Source of the DNA: Crocinitomicaceae bacterium | Lineage (GTDB): Bacteria > Bacteroidota > Bacteroidia > Flavobacteriales_D > Crocinitomicaceae | Reading direction: 5' to 3' | Assembly: GCA_023264075.1 (NCBI GenBank) | Contig: JALQTG010000275.1 | Location: 1-6,496 of the forward strand | DNA length: 6,496 nucleotides | Shown here: piece after piece, positions 1 through 5,642 of the stretch | Layout: the number at the start of each line of letters is the position of its first letter | How positions within the stretch are numbered: position 1 is the stretch's first letter | The notes under the pieces: generated by a model | Database searches by the model: none | Told to the model about the DNA's origin: nothing | The model's input: only the letters and a program-made list of their open reading frames with translations | Translations under genes and position numbers: made by a program

Positions 1-1118
1 ATCGTCGTTTTACCCGCACCGTTTGGTCCGATAATTCCAACGATACCTGCTGGCGGTAACGAAAAGTTTAAGTTATCATATAACAATTTATCTCCAAACC
101 CTTTAGCGACATTTACTGCGTCAATTACTTTAGACCCTAAACGCGGTCCATTTGGGATTGGAATTTCCAATTTTGTTTCTTTATCCTTCTGCTCTTCCGA
201 CAATAATTTATCGTAATTCGAGATCCTTGCTTTGTTTTTGGCCTGGCGACCTTTCGGGTTCATGCGCACCCATTCTAATTCGCGTTCAAGCATTTTCTGA
301 CGTCTCGACTCGCCTTTTTCCTCTTGTTTTAATCGGTTAGATTTCTGCTCCAACCAAGAAGAATAATTTCCTTTCCATGGAATCCCTTCTCCTCTATCTA
401 GCTCGAGAATCCAACCAGCTACGTTATCCAAGAAGTACCTATCATGCGTTACTGCGATAACCGTACCTGCATACTGCTGTAAATGTTGCTCTAACCAGTC
501 AATAGATTCAGCATCCAAATGGTTGGTCGGCTCATCCAATAATAGCACCTCTGGATTTTGAAGCAACAAACGCGTTAATGCTACGCGACGACGTTCACCA
601 CCAGAGAGATTTTCAATTTTCTGATCATCCGGCGGACAACGCAAAGCATCCATTGCACGGTCGAGTTTACTATCTAGTTCCCACGCATCCAATGCATCAA
701 TTCGATCTTGAATTTCCCCTTGACGTGCAATCAACTTATCCATTTTGTCAGGATCGTTCATCACTTCTTCGTCCATGAACGCATTATTGATTTCTTCGTA
801 TTCCTTCAAAACGTCAACCGTTTCTTGAACACCCTCCATCACTATTTCTTTCACCGTTTTACTCTCGTCGAGCTCAGGCTCTTGCGGAAGATACCCCACA
901 GAATAGCCATCCACAAAACTCACGTCTCCTTGGTACGACTTGTCAATTCCAGCAATAATTTTCATCACTGTTGACTTCCCCGAACCGTTAAGACCTATAA
1001 TTCCGATTTTCGCTCCATAGAAAAAGGAAAGCGATATGTTTTTAATGATTTGTTTTCCAGCGGGAGTTGACTTACTCACTCTGTGCATGGAAAAAATGAC
1101 TTTTTTATCGTCTGACAT
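1..1118 (-). CDS. ettA: Energy-dependent translational throttle protein EttA (ABC-F ATPase), 3' part missing
   Basis: The first 372 codons are present; the gene continues beyond base 1, and E. coli EttA is about 555 residues. Seen: Walker A GLNGSGKST (42-50), signature LSGGE (171-175), Walker B VLLLDEP with catalytic Glu196, H-loop His225, then a charged linker (about 245-320) and the second Walker A GPNGAGKTT (364-372) at the window edge. There are no membrane segments. An acidic helical insertion at about 95-140 matches the arm of EttA, and the linker matches the P-site tRNA interaction motif region of ABC-F proteins. Family knowledge: EttA binds the ribosomal E site and gates the first steps of elongation according to the ATP/ADP ratio. 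The ATG at 1116-1118 starts the typical SDDKKVIFSM N-terminus; no Shine-Dalgarno is visible. It is divergent from the YciO-type gene across 100 bp. Assignment to EttA over other ABC-F members rests on the arm and overall similarity. Confidence 0.93.
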   Translation of the reverse strand, partial: MSDDKKVIFSMHRVSKSTPAGKQIIKNISLSFFYGAKIGIIGLNGSGKSTVMKIIAGIDKSYQGDVSFVDGYSVGYLPQEPELDESKTVKEIVMEGVQETVDVLKEYEEINNAFMDEEVMNDPDKMDKLIARQGEIQDRIDALDAWELDSKLDRAMDALRCPPDDQKIENLSGGERRRVALTRLLLQNPEVLLLDEPTNHLDAESIDWLEQHLQQYAGTVIAVTHDRYFLDNVAGWILELDRGEGIPWKGNYSSWLEQKSNRLKQEEKGESRRQKMLERELEWVRMNPKGRQAKNKARISNYDKLLSEEQKDKETKLEIPIPNGPRLGSKVIDAVNVAKGFGDKLLYDNLNFSLPPAGIVGIIGPNGAGKTT

Positions 1119-1188
1119 ACTTTATTAATTTATGCTATAAAATTACAGAAATAGTTAGGTTATTCTCCCATTTACCTTAATTAATTCT

Positions 1189-1196
1189 TAAATTTG
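1189..1196 (+). promoter_or_regulatory. Candidate Bacteroidota -7 promoter element for the YciO-type gene
   Basis: TAAATTTG matches the TAnnTTTG consensus exactly and ends 22 bp before the ATG at 1219, which would give a leader of roughly 15 nt. No convincing TTTG -33 element sits about 19 bp upstream, and the region is AT-rich, so a chance match is possible. Confidence 0.4.
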
Positions 1197-1218
1197 AATT
1201 TCAACAAAGACCTTGTTC

Positions 1219-1830
1219 ATGCTCATCGAAATTCAAGAACACAATATAGATAAACGCCTTATACAACAAGTAGTAAAGGCATTAAAACAAGGTGAAATCA
1301 TTATATACCCCACAGATACAGTTTACGCTATGGGATGCGACCTGATGAACAAAAAGGCGCTGGAAAACCTAGCTCGATTGAAAAACATGAAGTTAAATAA
1401 ATCTAAGTTCTCTATTCTATGTAAAGACCTCAGTGAAGTTTCCAATTATGTCAAACAGATTGATCGTTCCACATTTAAATTATTAAAGCAATGTTTGCCA
1501 GGTCCTTTTACCTTTATACTGGAGGCTACGAACGATGTTCCAAAATTATTCGGCAATAAACGAAAAGAAATTGGAATAAAAATACCTGATAATTCAATAG
1601 TTTTAGCGCTGGTAGAGGAATTGGGTAACCCATTAGTGACCACTTCTTTGATTGATGATGAAGACGAGTTGTTAGAATATTTTATTGATCCCTATGAAAT
1701 CTATCAACGTTTCGACGATAAGGTCCATACGATTATCGATGGTGGCTTGGGGAAATTAGAGGCTTCAACTATTGTCAATTGCCTCGGCACTTCACCCGAA
1801 ATTATACGTCAAGGAGCAGGAATATTCTAA
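1219..1830 (+). CDS. Sua5/YciO/YrdC-family protein, YciO type (annotated broadly as L-threonylcarbamoyladenylate synthase)
   Basis: A 203-residue single-domain protein with the YrdC fold. Seen: PTDTVYAMG (31-39), PGPFTFIL (94-101) and IRQGAG near the C-terminus, all typical of the family. Family knowledge: TsaC/Sua5 makes threonylcarbamoyl-AMP from threonine, bicarbonate and ATP for the t6A37 modification of ANN-decoding tRNAs. Here the K-x-R motif reads K55-N-M (then K58), and the S-x-N motif reads T141-T-S143. Together with FSILCKDLS (64-72) this places it nearer E. coli YciO than TsaC, so strong synthase activity should not be assumed. I chose ATG 1219; an in-frame TTG lies two codons upstream at 1213 but is a less likely start. 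It is first in a probable operon with the hydrolase 18 bp downstream. Family is certain; the exact reaction is not. Confidence 0.85.
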   Translation: MLIEIQEHNIDKRLIQQVVKALKQGEIIIYPTDTVYAMGCDLMNKKALENLARLKNMKLNKSKFSILCKDLSEVSNYVKQIDRSTFKLLKQCLPGPFTFILEATNDVPKLFGNKRKEIGIKIPDNSIVLALVEELGNPLVTTSLIDDEDELLEYFIDPYEIYQRFDDKVHTIIDGGLGKLEASTIVNCLGTSPEIIRQGAGIF

Positions 1831-1848
1831 CCCCATAAACGATTCATT

Positions 1849-2676
1849 ATGCAATTAATAAATCAAATCTATACAGGAGCGAATAGTCGAAAGAGTCTTA
1901 TAGACCTTGTTACTCCTGATAATGAAATATTTAACAGCGTTGTATTGTTCGTACATGGCTACAAAGGATTTAAAGACTGGGGTTGTTGGAACTTAGTTTC
2001 GGATTATTTCGTTACCCACAACATCGGTTTTTGTAAGCTAAATTTATCTCACAACGGTGGTACGATTGATAATCCAATAGATTTTCCCGACCTCGTTGCT
2101 TTCGGCGATAATCGGTACACATATGAAATCGATGATATTTACGAAGGAATCGACTGGCTTTATCGAACGATGGATATGTCCGGAAAAAAATTATTTCTTG
2201 TAGGACATAGTCGTGGTGGTGGTGACGTTATTTTAACAGGACAAGACGAACGTGTTTATGGTGTCATCACCTGGGCAAGTATCTCGAATATCGCAAACCG
2301 TTTCCCCGTTGGGCAAGAGCTCCAACAATGGGAAGAAGAAGGAGTTCGATATGTTGAAAATAATCGTACAAAGCAGCGCATGCCTCATCAATTTTCATTT
2401 TATGAAGATTGGTATTACAACCAAGATTTATTGGATATCAAAAAAGCTTCAATTTCACTAAAGAAGCCATGCCTGCACGTTCATGGAACCAATGATGACG
2501 CTGTTCATATGAAAGAGTCTGAAGCCTTGGCAGAATGGACCTCGGGAGAATTGATTCGTATTCAGGAGGCAGATCATACTTTTGGAGCTTCACATCCCTG
2601 GTCGGAAGACAACTTACCTGCTTGGCTCGAAGAAGTGGGTTCCTATACTATTAAATTTATTCAAGCTCAGCAGTAA
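1849..2676 (+). CDS. Alpha/beta hydrolase, dienelactone hydrolase-like
   Basis: A 275-residue protein with a complete catalytic triad in alpha/beta hydrolase order. Seen: oxyanion-hole segment VHGYKG (35-40) after the beta strand VVLFV, nucleophile elbow GHSRGG (119-124) with Ser121, acid in HGTNDDAV (212-219) with Asp216 most likely, and His243 in ADHTFG (241-246). No signal peptide or membrane helix is visible, so it is probably cytoplasmic. Family knowledge: such enzymes cleave esters, thioesters or amides; the substrate cannot be read from the sequence. The segment from about 147 to 200, rich in aromatic and acidic residues, would be a small cap over the active site. It follows the YciO-type gene by 18 bp without a visible promoter, so co-transcription is likely, though no shared pathway is evident. 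A hairpin begins right after the stop codon. Confidence 0.85.
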   Translation: MQLINQIYTGANSRKSLIDLVTPDNEIFNSVVLFVHGYKGFKDWGCWNLVSDYFVTHNIGFCKLNLSHNGGTIDNPIDFPDLVAFGDNRYTYEIDDIYEGIDWLYRTMDMSGKKLFLVGHSRGGGDVILTGQDERVYGVITWASISNIANRFPVGQELQQWEEEGVRYVENNRTKQRMPHQFSFYEDWYYNQDLLDIKKASISLKKPCLHVHGTNDDAVHMKESEALAEWTSGELIRIQEADHTFGASHPWSEDNLPAWLEEVGSYTIKFIQAQQ

Positions 2677-2677
2677 A

Positions 2678-2707
2678 AAAGCCTTCTACTCGAGAGTAAA
2701 AGGCTTT
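2678..2707. terminator. Bidirectional intrinsic terminator between convergent genes
   Basis: The arms 2678-2690 and 2695-2707 pair over 13 positions with one mismatch around a CGAG loop. A run of six A at 2675-2680 overlaps the foot of the left arm and reads as a U tract on the minus strand, so it best serves the small secreted-protein gene ending at 2761. On the plus strand only UUU closes the stem, making it weaker for the hydrolase gene ending at 2676. Confidence 0.8.
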
Positions 2708-2760
2708 CATGCTAAACTATATATTTGTAAACTATAAAACTACTTTGTTTTAAGGGGGTA

Positions 2761-3006
2761 TTATTGCTTTAAGGCTTCTCTTTTTTCAATGGGAAGAGGT
2801 TGAATAGTCGAAGTTCTTACAATTTTTTTTCGATTATTCGTTGATGAGTTCTGGGCTTCTACCTTGTTTTTACCTTGGAAATGCTGCACTTTTACATTGT
2901 ACGGTGTTAATTTGGGGTTCACTTTGCCTTCTTGAGCACTTGCTACAAAAGCCAAACTAAAAAATACTACGGCTAATGCAATTCCTTCATAAAATATCGT
3001 TTTCAT
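2761..3006 (-). CDS. Small secreted basic protein of unknown function
   Basis: An 81-residue protein that I do not recognise. Seen: a Sec-type signal peptide, with MK followed by a hydrophobic stretch of about residues 9-21 and an ASA site at 22-24, so cleavage after Ala24 is likely and no lipobox Cys is present. The mature part is about 57 residues, hydrophilic and rich in Lys, Asn, Gln and Ser/Thr, without Cys or a second hydrophobic segment; it looks extended or disordered. It would be exported to the periplasm. The gene stands alone: it is divergent from the 55-residue membrane protein gene across 57 bp and converges on the hydrolase gene at a terminator oriented well for it. A clear signal peptide plus a terminator makes a real gene likely despite its size. 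Function is not inferable. Confidence 0.7.
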   Translation of the reverse strand: MKTIFYEGIALAVVFFSLAFVASAQEGKVNPKLTPYNVKVQHFQGKNKVEAQNSSTNNRKKIVRTSTIQPLPIEKREALKQ

Positions 3007-3063
3007 AATTTCTTTTTTTATGTTTACAGATAGATTCTTTTCAATTTATATGCCAAAAATAGT

Positions 3064-3231
3064 ATGAGTAGTAACATTTTTATAATCAGCATTATCCCAG
3101 CTATTTTATTGGGGGTATTGAATAGTGCATATTGGTACTACCAAGGTTATAGAGGTGGCAAACTCTTGTTTTTGGGTTCACTTGCCTTTTATGCGATTTC
3201 TTTACTCATTCTAAAATTGATTTATTCGTAA
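3064..3231 (+). CDS. Small two-helix inner-membrane protein, unknown function
   Basis: An unrecognised 55-residue ORF. Seen: a first hydrophobic segment at about residues 5-22 (FIISIIPAILLG), a short polar, aromatic turn (YWYYQGYRGGK, about 23-33), and a second hydrophobic segment at about 34-53, ending IYS. By the positive-inside rule the Arg and Lys of the turn suggest a hairpin with the loop in the cytoplasm. The ATG at 3064 is the only start; an in-frame TAG at 3031 closes the frame upstream. Its TAA lies 2 bp before the ATG of the EI24-family membrane protein, which argues for co-transcription and translational coupling. It could assist or assemble with that protein, but this is inferred only from position. 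Codon use resembles that of its neighbours. Confidence 0.72.
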   Translation: MSSNIFIISIIPAILLGVLNSAYWYYQGYRGGKLLFLGSLAFYAISLLILKLIYS

Positions 3232-3233
3232 TT

Positions 3234-3977
3234 ATGAAGTTCATTACTGACCATTTTTCAGCGATTTATCGTTCATTCGTTCTTTTAACCCAAGGAAAAT
3301 ATCTCGTTTACTTTCTTCCCGGAATAGTATTGGCTATCGCATATTTCTTCTACATCCAGTCATTAAACTCTGTCAATGAATACATGAGTGTTGTAAGTTA
3401 TATTCCTTACATAGGAGAATCCTTGAAATCTGGAGTTGATATATTCTTTGGCTGGATAGGAGATCTTTCATTGTTTATATTTCAGTTTATATTGATAACA
3501 TTATTGTCTCCATTCCACACAATCCTCAGCGAACGTGTAGATCGAGAAGAAACGGGGTCGAACTTTGAAAATAGTTGGTCGAAAATCATCAACGACATCG
3601 TTCGAACTATTGGCGTCGCTATATTAGGTGGATTGATGTATCTCTTCATCAAATTTATCTGGTTAATGTTGGCCTATATTTTCGGTTTGGGCTTTCTAAC
3701 ACCTTATATGACCATTATTTTCATTGCCTTTTTTACAGGATTTAATAGCTATGACTTTTCACTAGAACGGTACGATTACTCGGTTGCTCAAAGTTGGGGA
3801 TATGCATTCTCTCACCCACTTCATATGATAACTACAGGACTAATCTTTACTGGATTTTTAGCTATTCCCCATATTGGTATTGTGTTAGCACCTGTTTTCT
3901 TAACGATGGTGGGAACACTTTCCTTTTTGAAAATCAGAAATCGAGAAACGGCAGCGCTACCTCCTGAAGAAAAATAG
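3234..3977 (+). CDS. EI24 domain-containing (CysZ-like) integral membrane protein
   Basis: A 247-residue polytopic membrane protein. Seen: hydrophobic segments at about 23-41, 70-92, 123-152, 154-170, 197-217 and 218-233, and a charged C-terminal tail. Family markers are LSPFHTILSERVD (91-103), GFNSYDFSLERYDYS (169-183), the SW pair at 187-188, and IPHIGIVLAP (211-220) followed by VGTLSF. These match the EI24/CysZ family. Family knowledge: E. coli CysZ takes up sulfate for cysteine synthesis, while many EI24 members in Bacteroidota have no assigned substrate. No cysteine or sulfur-assimilation gene is in this window, so calling it CysZ is not supported. It is the second gene of a unit with the 55-residue membrane protein, 2 bp apart. 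The stop is followed by a strong hairpin shared with fabI. Confidence 0.82.
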   Translation: MKFITDHFSAIYRSFVLLTQGKYLVYFLPGIVLAIAYFFYIQSLNSVNEYMSVVSYIPYIGESLKSGVDIFFGWIGDLSLFIFQFILITLLSPFHTILSERVDREETGSNFENSWSKIINDIVRTIGVAILGGLMYLFIKFIWLMLAYIFGLGFLTPYMTIIFIAFFTGFNSYDFSLERYDYSVAQSWGYAFSHPLHMITTGLIFTGFLAIPHIGIVLAPVFLTMVGTLSFLKIRNRETAALPPEEK

Positions 3978-3981
3978 GCTC

Positions 3982-4020
3982 AAAAAAAACACAGTTCCAG
4001 GACAAGCCAGGAACTGTGTT
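3982..4020. terminator. Strong bidirectional terminator between the EI24 gene and fabI
   Basis: A perfect 11-bp inverted repeat (AACACAGTTCC at 3988-3998 with GGAACTGTGTT at 4010-4020) flanks an 11-nt loop that can form two more G-C pairs beyond an A-A mismatch. Eight A at 3982-3989 give a U tract on the minus strand, fitting fabI, whose stop is at 4043. On the plus strand the stem is followed by TT and an AT-rich stretch, so it can also stop readthrough from the EI24 gene. Confidence 0.88.
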
Positions 4021-4042
4021 AATAATAAATCGATAAAAGGGA

Positions 4043-4855
4043 CTACTCACCAAATCGCTCAATCACTTGCTGTGTTACACCAGTATTACTAAATCCTCCA
4101 TCATGAAAGAGGTTTTGCATAGTTACATATCTCGTTAAATCAGAAAACATAGAAATACAATAGTCCGCACACGCCTCAGCCGATGCATTTCCCAGTGGAC
4201 TCATTTGCTCACTGAAATTAATAAATTCTGTAAAACCTTTGATTCCCTGCCCTGCAGTAGTGACTGTTGGTGACTGTGAAATCGTATTTACACGCACTTT
4301 TTTCTGTATCCCATAGTGATAACCAAAGCTTCGAGTAATGGATTCCAGCAATGATTTAGCATCCGCCATATCGTTATAGTCAGGAAAAATTCGCTGAGCA
4401 GCTATATAAGTTAGCGCCACTACTGACCCCCAATCGTTAATTGCGTCCAGTTTCATCGCGGTAGATAATGTTTTATGTAATGATCCGGCAGACACATCCA
4501 ATGTTTGGTTATACCACGAATAATTGATATCGGTATAATGCTTTCCTTTTCTAACGTTAGGAGACATACCAATCGAATGCAGGATAAAATCAATTTTTCC
4601 ACCAAGAATCTCCATAGATTCTGTGATTAATTTCTCTAAATCCTCAACACTTGTCGCATCTGCTGGAATAACTTGACTTCCCGTTTGAGCAGCTAATTCA
4701 TTGATCTCCCCCATGCGCATAGCGATTGGTGCATTAGTAAGCACAAAAGTAGCACCCTCTTCATGTGCACGCTGTGCGACTTTCCATGCAATGGATTGAT
4801 TGTTTAACGCTCCAAATATAATTCCTCGTTTTCCTTTTAATAAGTCGTTTGCCAT
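4043..4855 (-). CDS. fabI: Enoyl-[acyl-carrier-protein] reductase (NADH), FabI
   Basis: A 270-residue short-chain dehydrogenase-type enoyl reductase, complete. It reduces trans-2-enoyl-ACP to acyl-ACP, the last step of each cycle of type II fatty acid elongation, in the cytoplasm. Seen: an N-terminal GKRGIIFGALNNQSIAW (8-24) matching the FabI cofactor-binding loop, HSIGMSPN (93-100) where E. coli has HSIGFAPG, and TYIAAQRIFPDYNDMADAK (149-167) carrying Tyr150, Tyr160 and Lys167, equivalent to E. coli Tyr146, Tyr156 and Lys163. The substrate loop TVTTAGQGIKGF (197-208) and the C-terminal DGGFSNTGV are the forms I recall from Bacteroidota FabI. The glycine of HSIG, where E. coli changes give triclosan resistance, is retained. 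It starts at the ATG 4853-4855. It is transcribed alone, with a promoter upstream and a strong terminator downstream. Confidence 0.96.
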   Translation of the reverse strand: MANDLLKGKRGIIFGALNNQSIAWKVAQRAHEEGATFVLTNAPIAMRMGEINELAAQTGSQVIPADATSVEDLEKLITESMEILGGKIDFILHSIGMSPNVRKGKHYTDINYSWYNQTLDVSAGSLHKTLSTAMKLDAINDWGSVVALTYIAAQRIFPDYNDMADAKSLLESITRSFGYHYGIQKKVRVNTISQSPTVTTAGQGIKGFTEFINFSEQMSPLGNASAEACADYCISMFSDLTRYVTMQNLFHDGGFSNTGVTQQVIERFGE

Positions 4856-4876
4856 AATTCAAGTATTTATTCCCTA

Positions 4877-4905
4877 CAAAATTAGAATAATAATTGAATG
4901 CAAAA
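4877..4905 (-). promoter_or_regulatory. Candidate Bacteroidota-type promoter of fabI
   Basis: On the minus strand, TTTTG (4901-4905) is followed after 16 bp by TAATTTTG (4877-4884), an exact TAnnTTTG -7 match. The spacing is a few bases under the usual 17-23. It would start transcription near 4871-4873, leaving a leader of about 16-18 nt before the fabI ATG. Confidence 0.6.
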
Positions 4906-4965
4906 GGCCCAAAGCAGGGATTTGATAAAGGAGACCAGTTGTCTTTCCTATAACTCAATTAGATG

Positions 4966-4973
4966 TAGGTTTG
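4966..4973 (+). promoter_or_regulatory. Candidate upstream -7 element for the DUF2452-cyclase unit
   Basis: TAGGTTTG matches TAnnTTTG exactly. A CTTTCC at 4943-4948 sits near -33 spacing but lacks the G of TTTG. Use of this site would give a leader of about 130 nt before the ATG at 5109. It competes with a nearer but imperfect element at 5084-5091. Confidence 0.35.
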
Positions 4974-5083
4974 TGCTACTTATTTATTACTATAAATTGA
5001 TTTGCATTAGACAATAGGAACATACCCCGCTCAAATCTGCCCTTCATTTCACCAAAACGAAAACAAATCCTCTAAAAAACTGT

Positions 5084-5091
5084 TACCTTTA
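5084..5091 (+). promoter_or_regulatory. Candidate proximal -7 element for the DUF2452 gene
   Basis: TACCTTTA matches five of the six fixed positions of TAnnTTTG (last base A) and lies 17 bp before the ATG at 5109, a leader length like that proposed for fabI. No TTTG is found at -33. The rest of the 4906-5083 gap holds only AT-rich sequence, in which I see no small ORF, hairpin or repeat. Confidence 0.35.
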
Positions 5092-5108
5092 CAGAACAGT
5101 GTAGTATC

Positions 5109-5573
5109 ATGAGTGAGAAGGAAAAAGAAGAGTTTATCAATCCCATAGATCCTGATAAAATAACGGAAACCCCCCATAATTTGCCTTATGCACATCACAC
5201 AGGTAGTGCTCTAGTCAAACCAGAAGACCAAGGCAAGATTAAGAGTCGCGGGCTAAACGCAATGGAACATCAAACCGACATGCAACTCGGTCAAATTTAT
5301 GAGCAAATGCAATTGCTTGCAGATCAAGCAAAAAAACTTCAGGATCGTAAAGAAATTTCTGAGCGGATTTACTTGGCTGAAATGCGTTTTGAACCATTAA
5401 TCAATCACATTTATCATCTTTACAAGAAGGAAGACGGGAATCATCTACTATCGCTCATTGCTCCAAACCAATGGGGCAGGTCAAAAAATACGTTTCAATT
5501 CATTGCAACAGTGCGTTTACTTGCTGATCATACTTGGGACATATTGGAGAAGTCTCCTGAAGTAGAGTTATGA
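5109..5573 (+). CDS. DUF2452 domain-containing protein
   Basis: A 154-residue soluble protein of unknown function. Seen: FINPIDPDKITETPHNLPY (9-27), TGSALVKPEDQGKIKSR (31-47), an acidic/Gln-rich helical stretch at about 53-90 (TDMQLGQIYEQMQLLADQ) that may form a coiled coil, EMRFEPLINHIYHLY (91-105), LSLIAPNQWGRSK (114-126) and ATVRLLADHTWDIL (133-146). These blocks cover nearly the whole length and match DUF2452 as I remember it. No signal peptide, membrane helix or obvious catalytic triad is seen. The conserved Trp/Gly block and the paired His/Tyr residues could form a ligand or partner site, which is inference. The ATG at 5109 is the natural start. The adenylate cyclase gene follows in the same direction after 69 bp with no terminator between, so the two may be co-transcribed. 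Confidence 0.82.
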   Translation: MSEKEKEEFINPIDPDKITETPHNLPYAHHTGSALVKPEDQGKIKSRGLNAMEHQTDMQLGQIYEQMQLLADQAKKLQDRKEISERIYLAEMRFEPLINHIYHLYKKEDGNHLLSLIAPNQWGRSKNTFQFIATVRLLADHTWDILEKSPEVEL

Positions 5574-5630
5574 GGAAATCATTTGTGAATAAAATTCTAA
5601 CGTTTTCGAACACCACAATGTCATTTCCTT

Positions 5631-5638
5631 TACTTTTA
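5631..5638 (+). promoter_or_regulatory. Possible -7 element immediately before the cyclase GTG start
   Basis: TACTTTTA matches five of the six fixed positions of TAnnTTTG and ends only 4 bp before the GTG at 5643. If active, transcription would begin at or within a few bases of the start codon. There is no good -33 element, so this is weak. Confidence 0.2.
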
Positions 5639-5642
5639 TGGT

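Noticed and set aside
152..974. Several plus-strand open frames opposite ettA (152-340, 578-778, 708-974).
   Set aside because: They lie antisense within a gene with unmistakable ABC-F motifs, and their translations show no domain-like pattern.
1213..1218. A TTG start two codons before ATG 1219 for the YciO-type gene.
   Set aside because: ATG is favoured and gives the normal family N-terminus; nothing supports the extension.
1446..2461. Open frames inside the YciO-type gene (1446-1643, minus) and the hydrolase gene (2252-2461, plus, other frame).
   Set aside because: Both are contained in genes with clear motifs and show no coding signature of their own.
2720..2727. A perfect TAnnTTTG match (TATATTTG) on the plus strand after the hydrolase terminator.
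   Set aside because: It has no -33 partner and no plus-strand gene until 3064. In AT-rich intergenic DNA this is probably chance, though an antisense transcript over the small secreted gene cannot be excluded.
4761..4958. A minus-strand 65-codon open frame overlapping the fabI start in another frame.
   Set aside because: It covers the fabI promoter and N-terminus, with no recognisable features.
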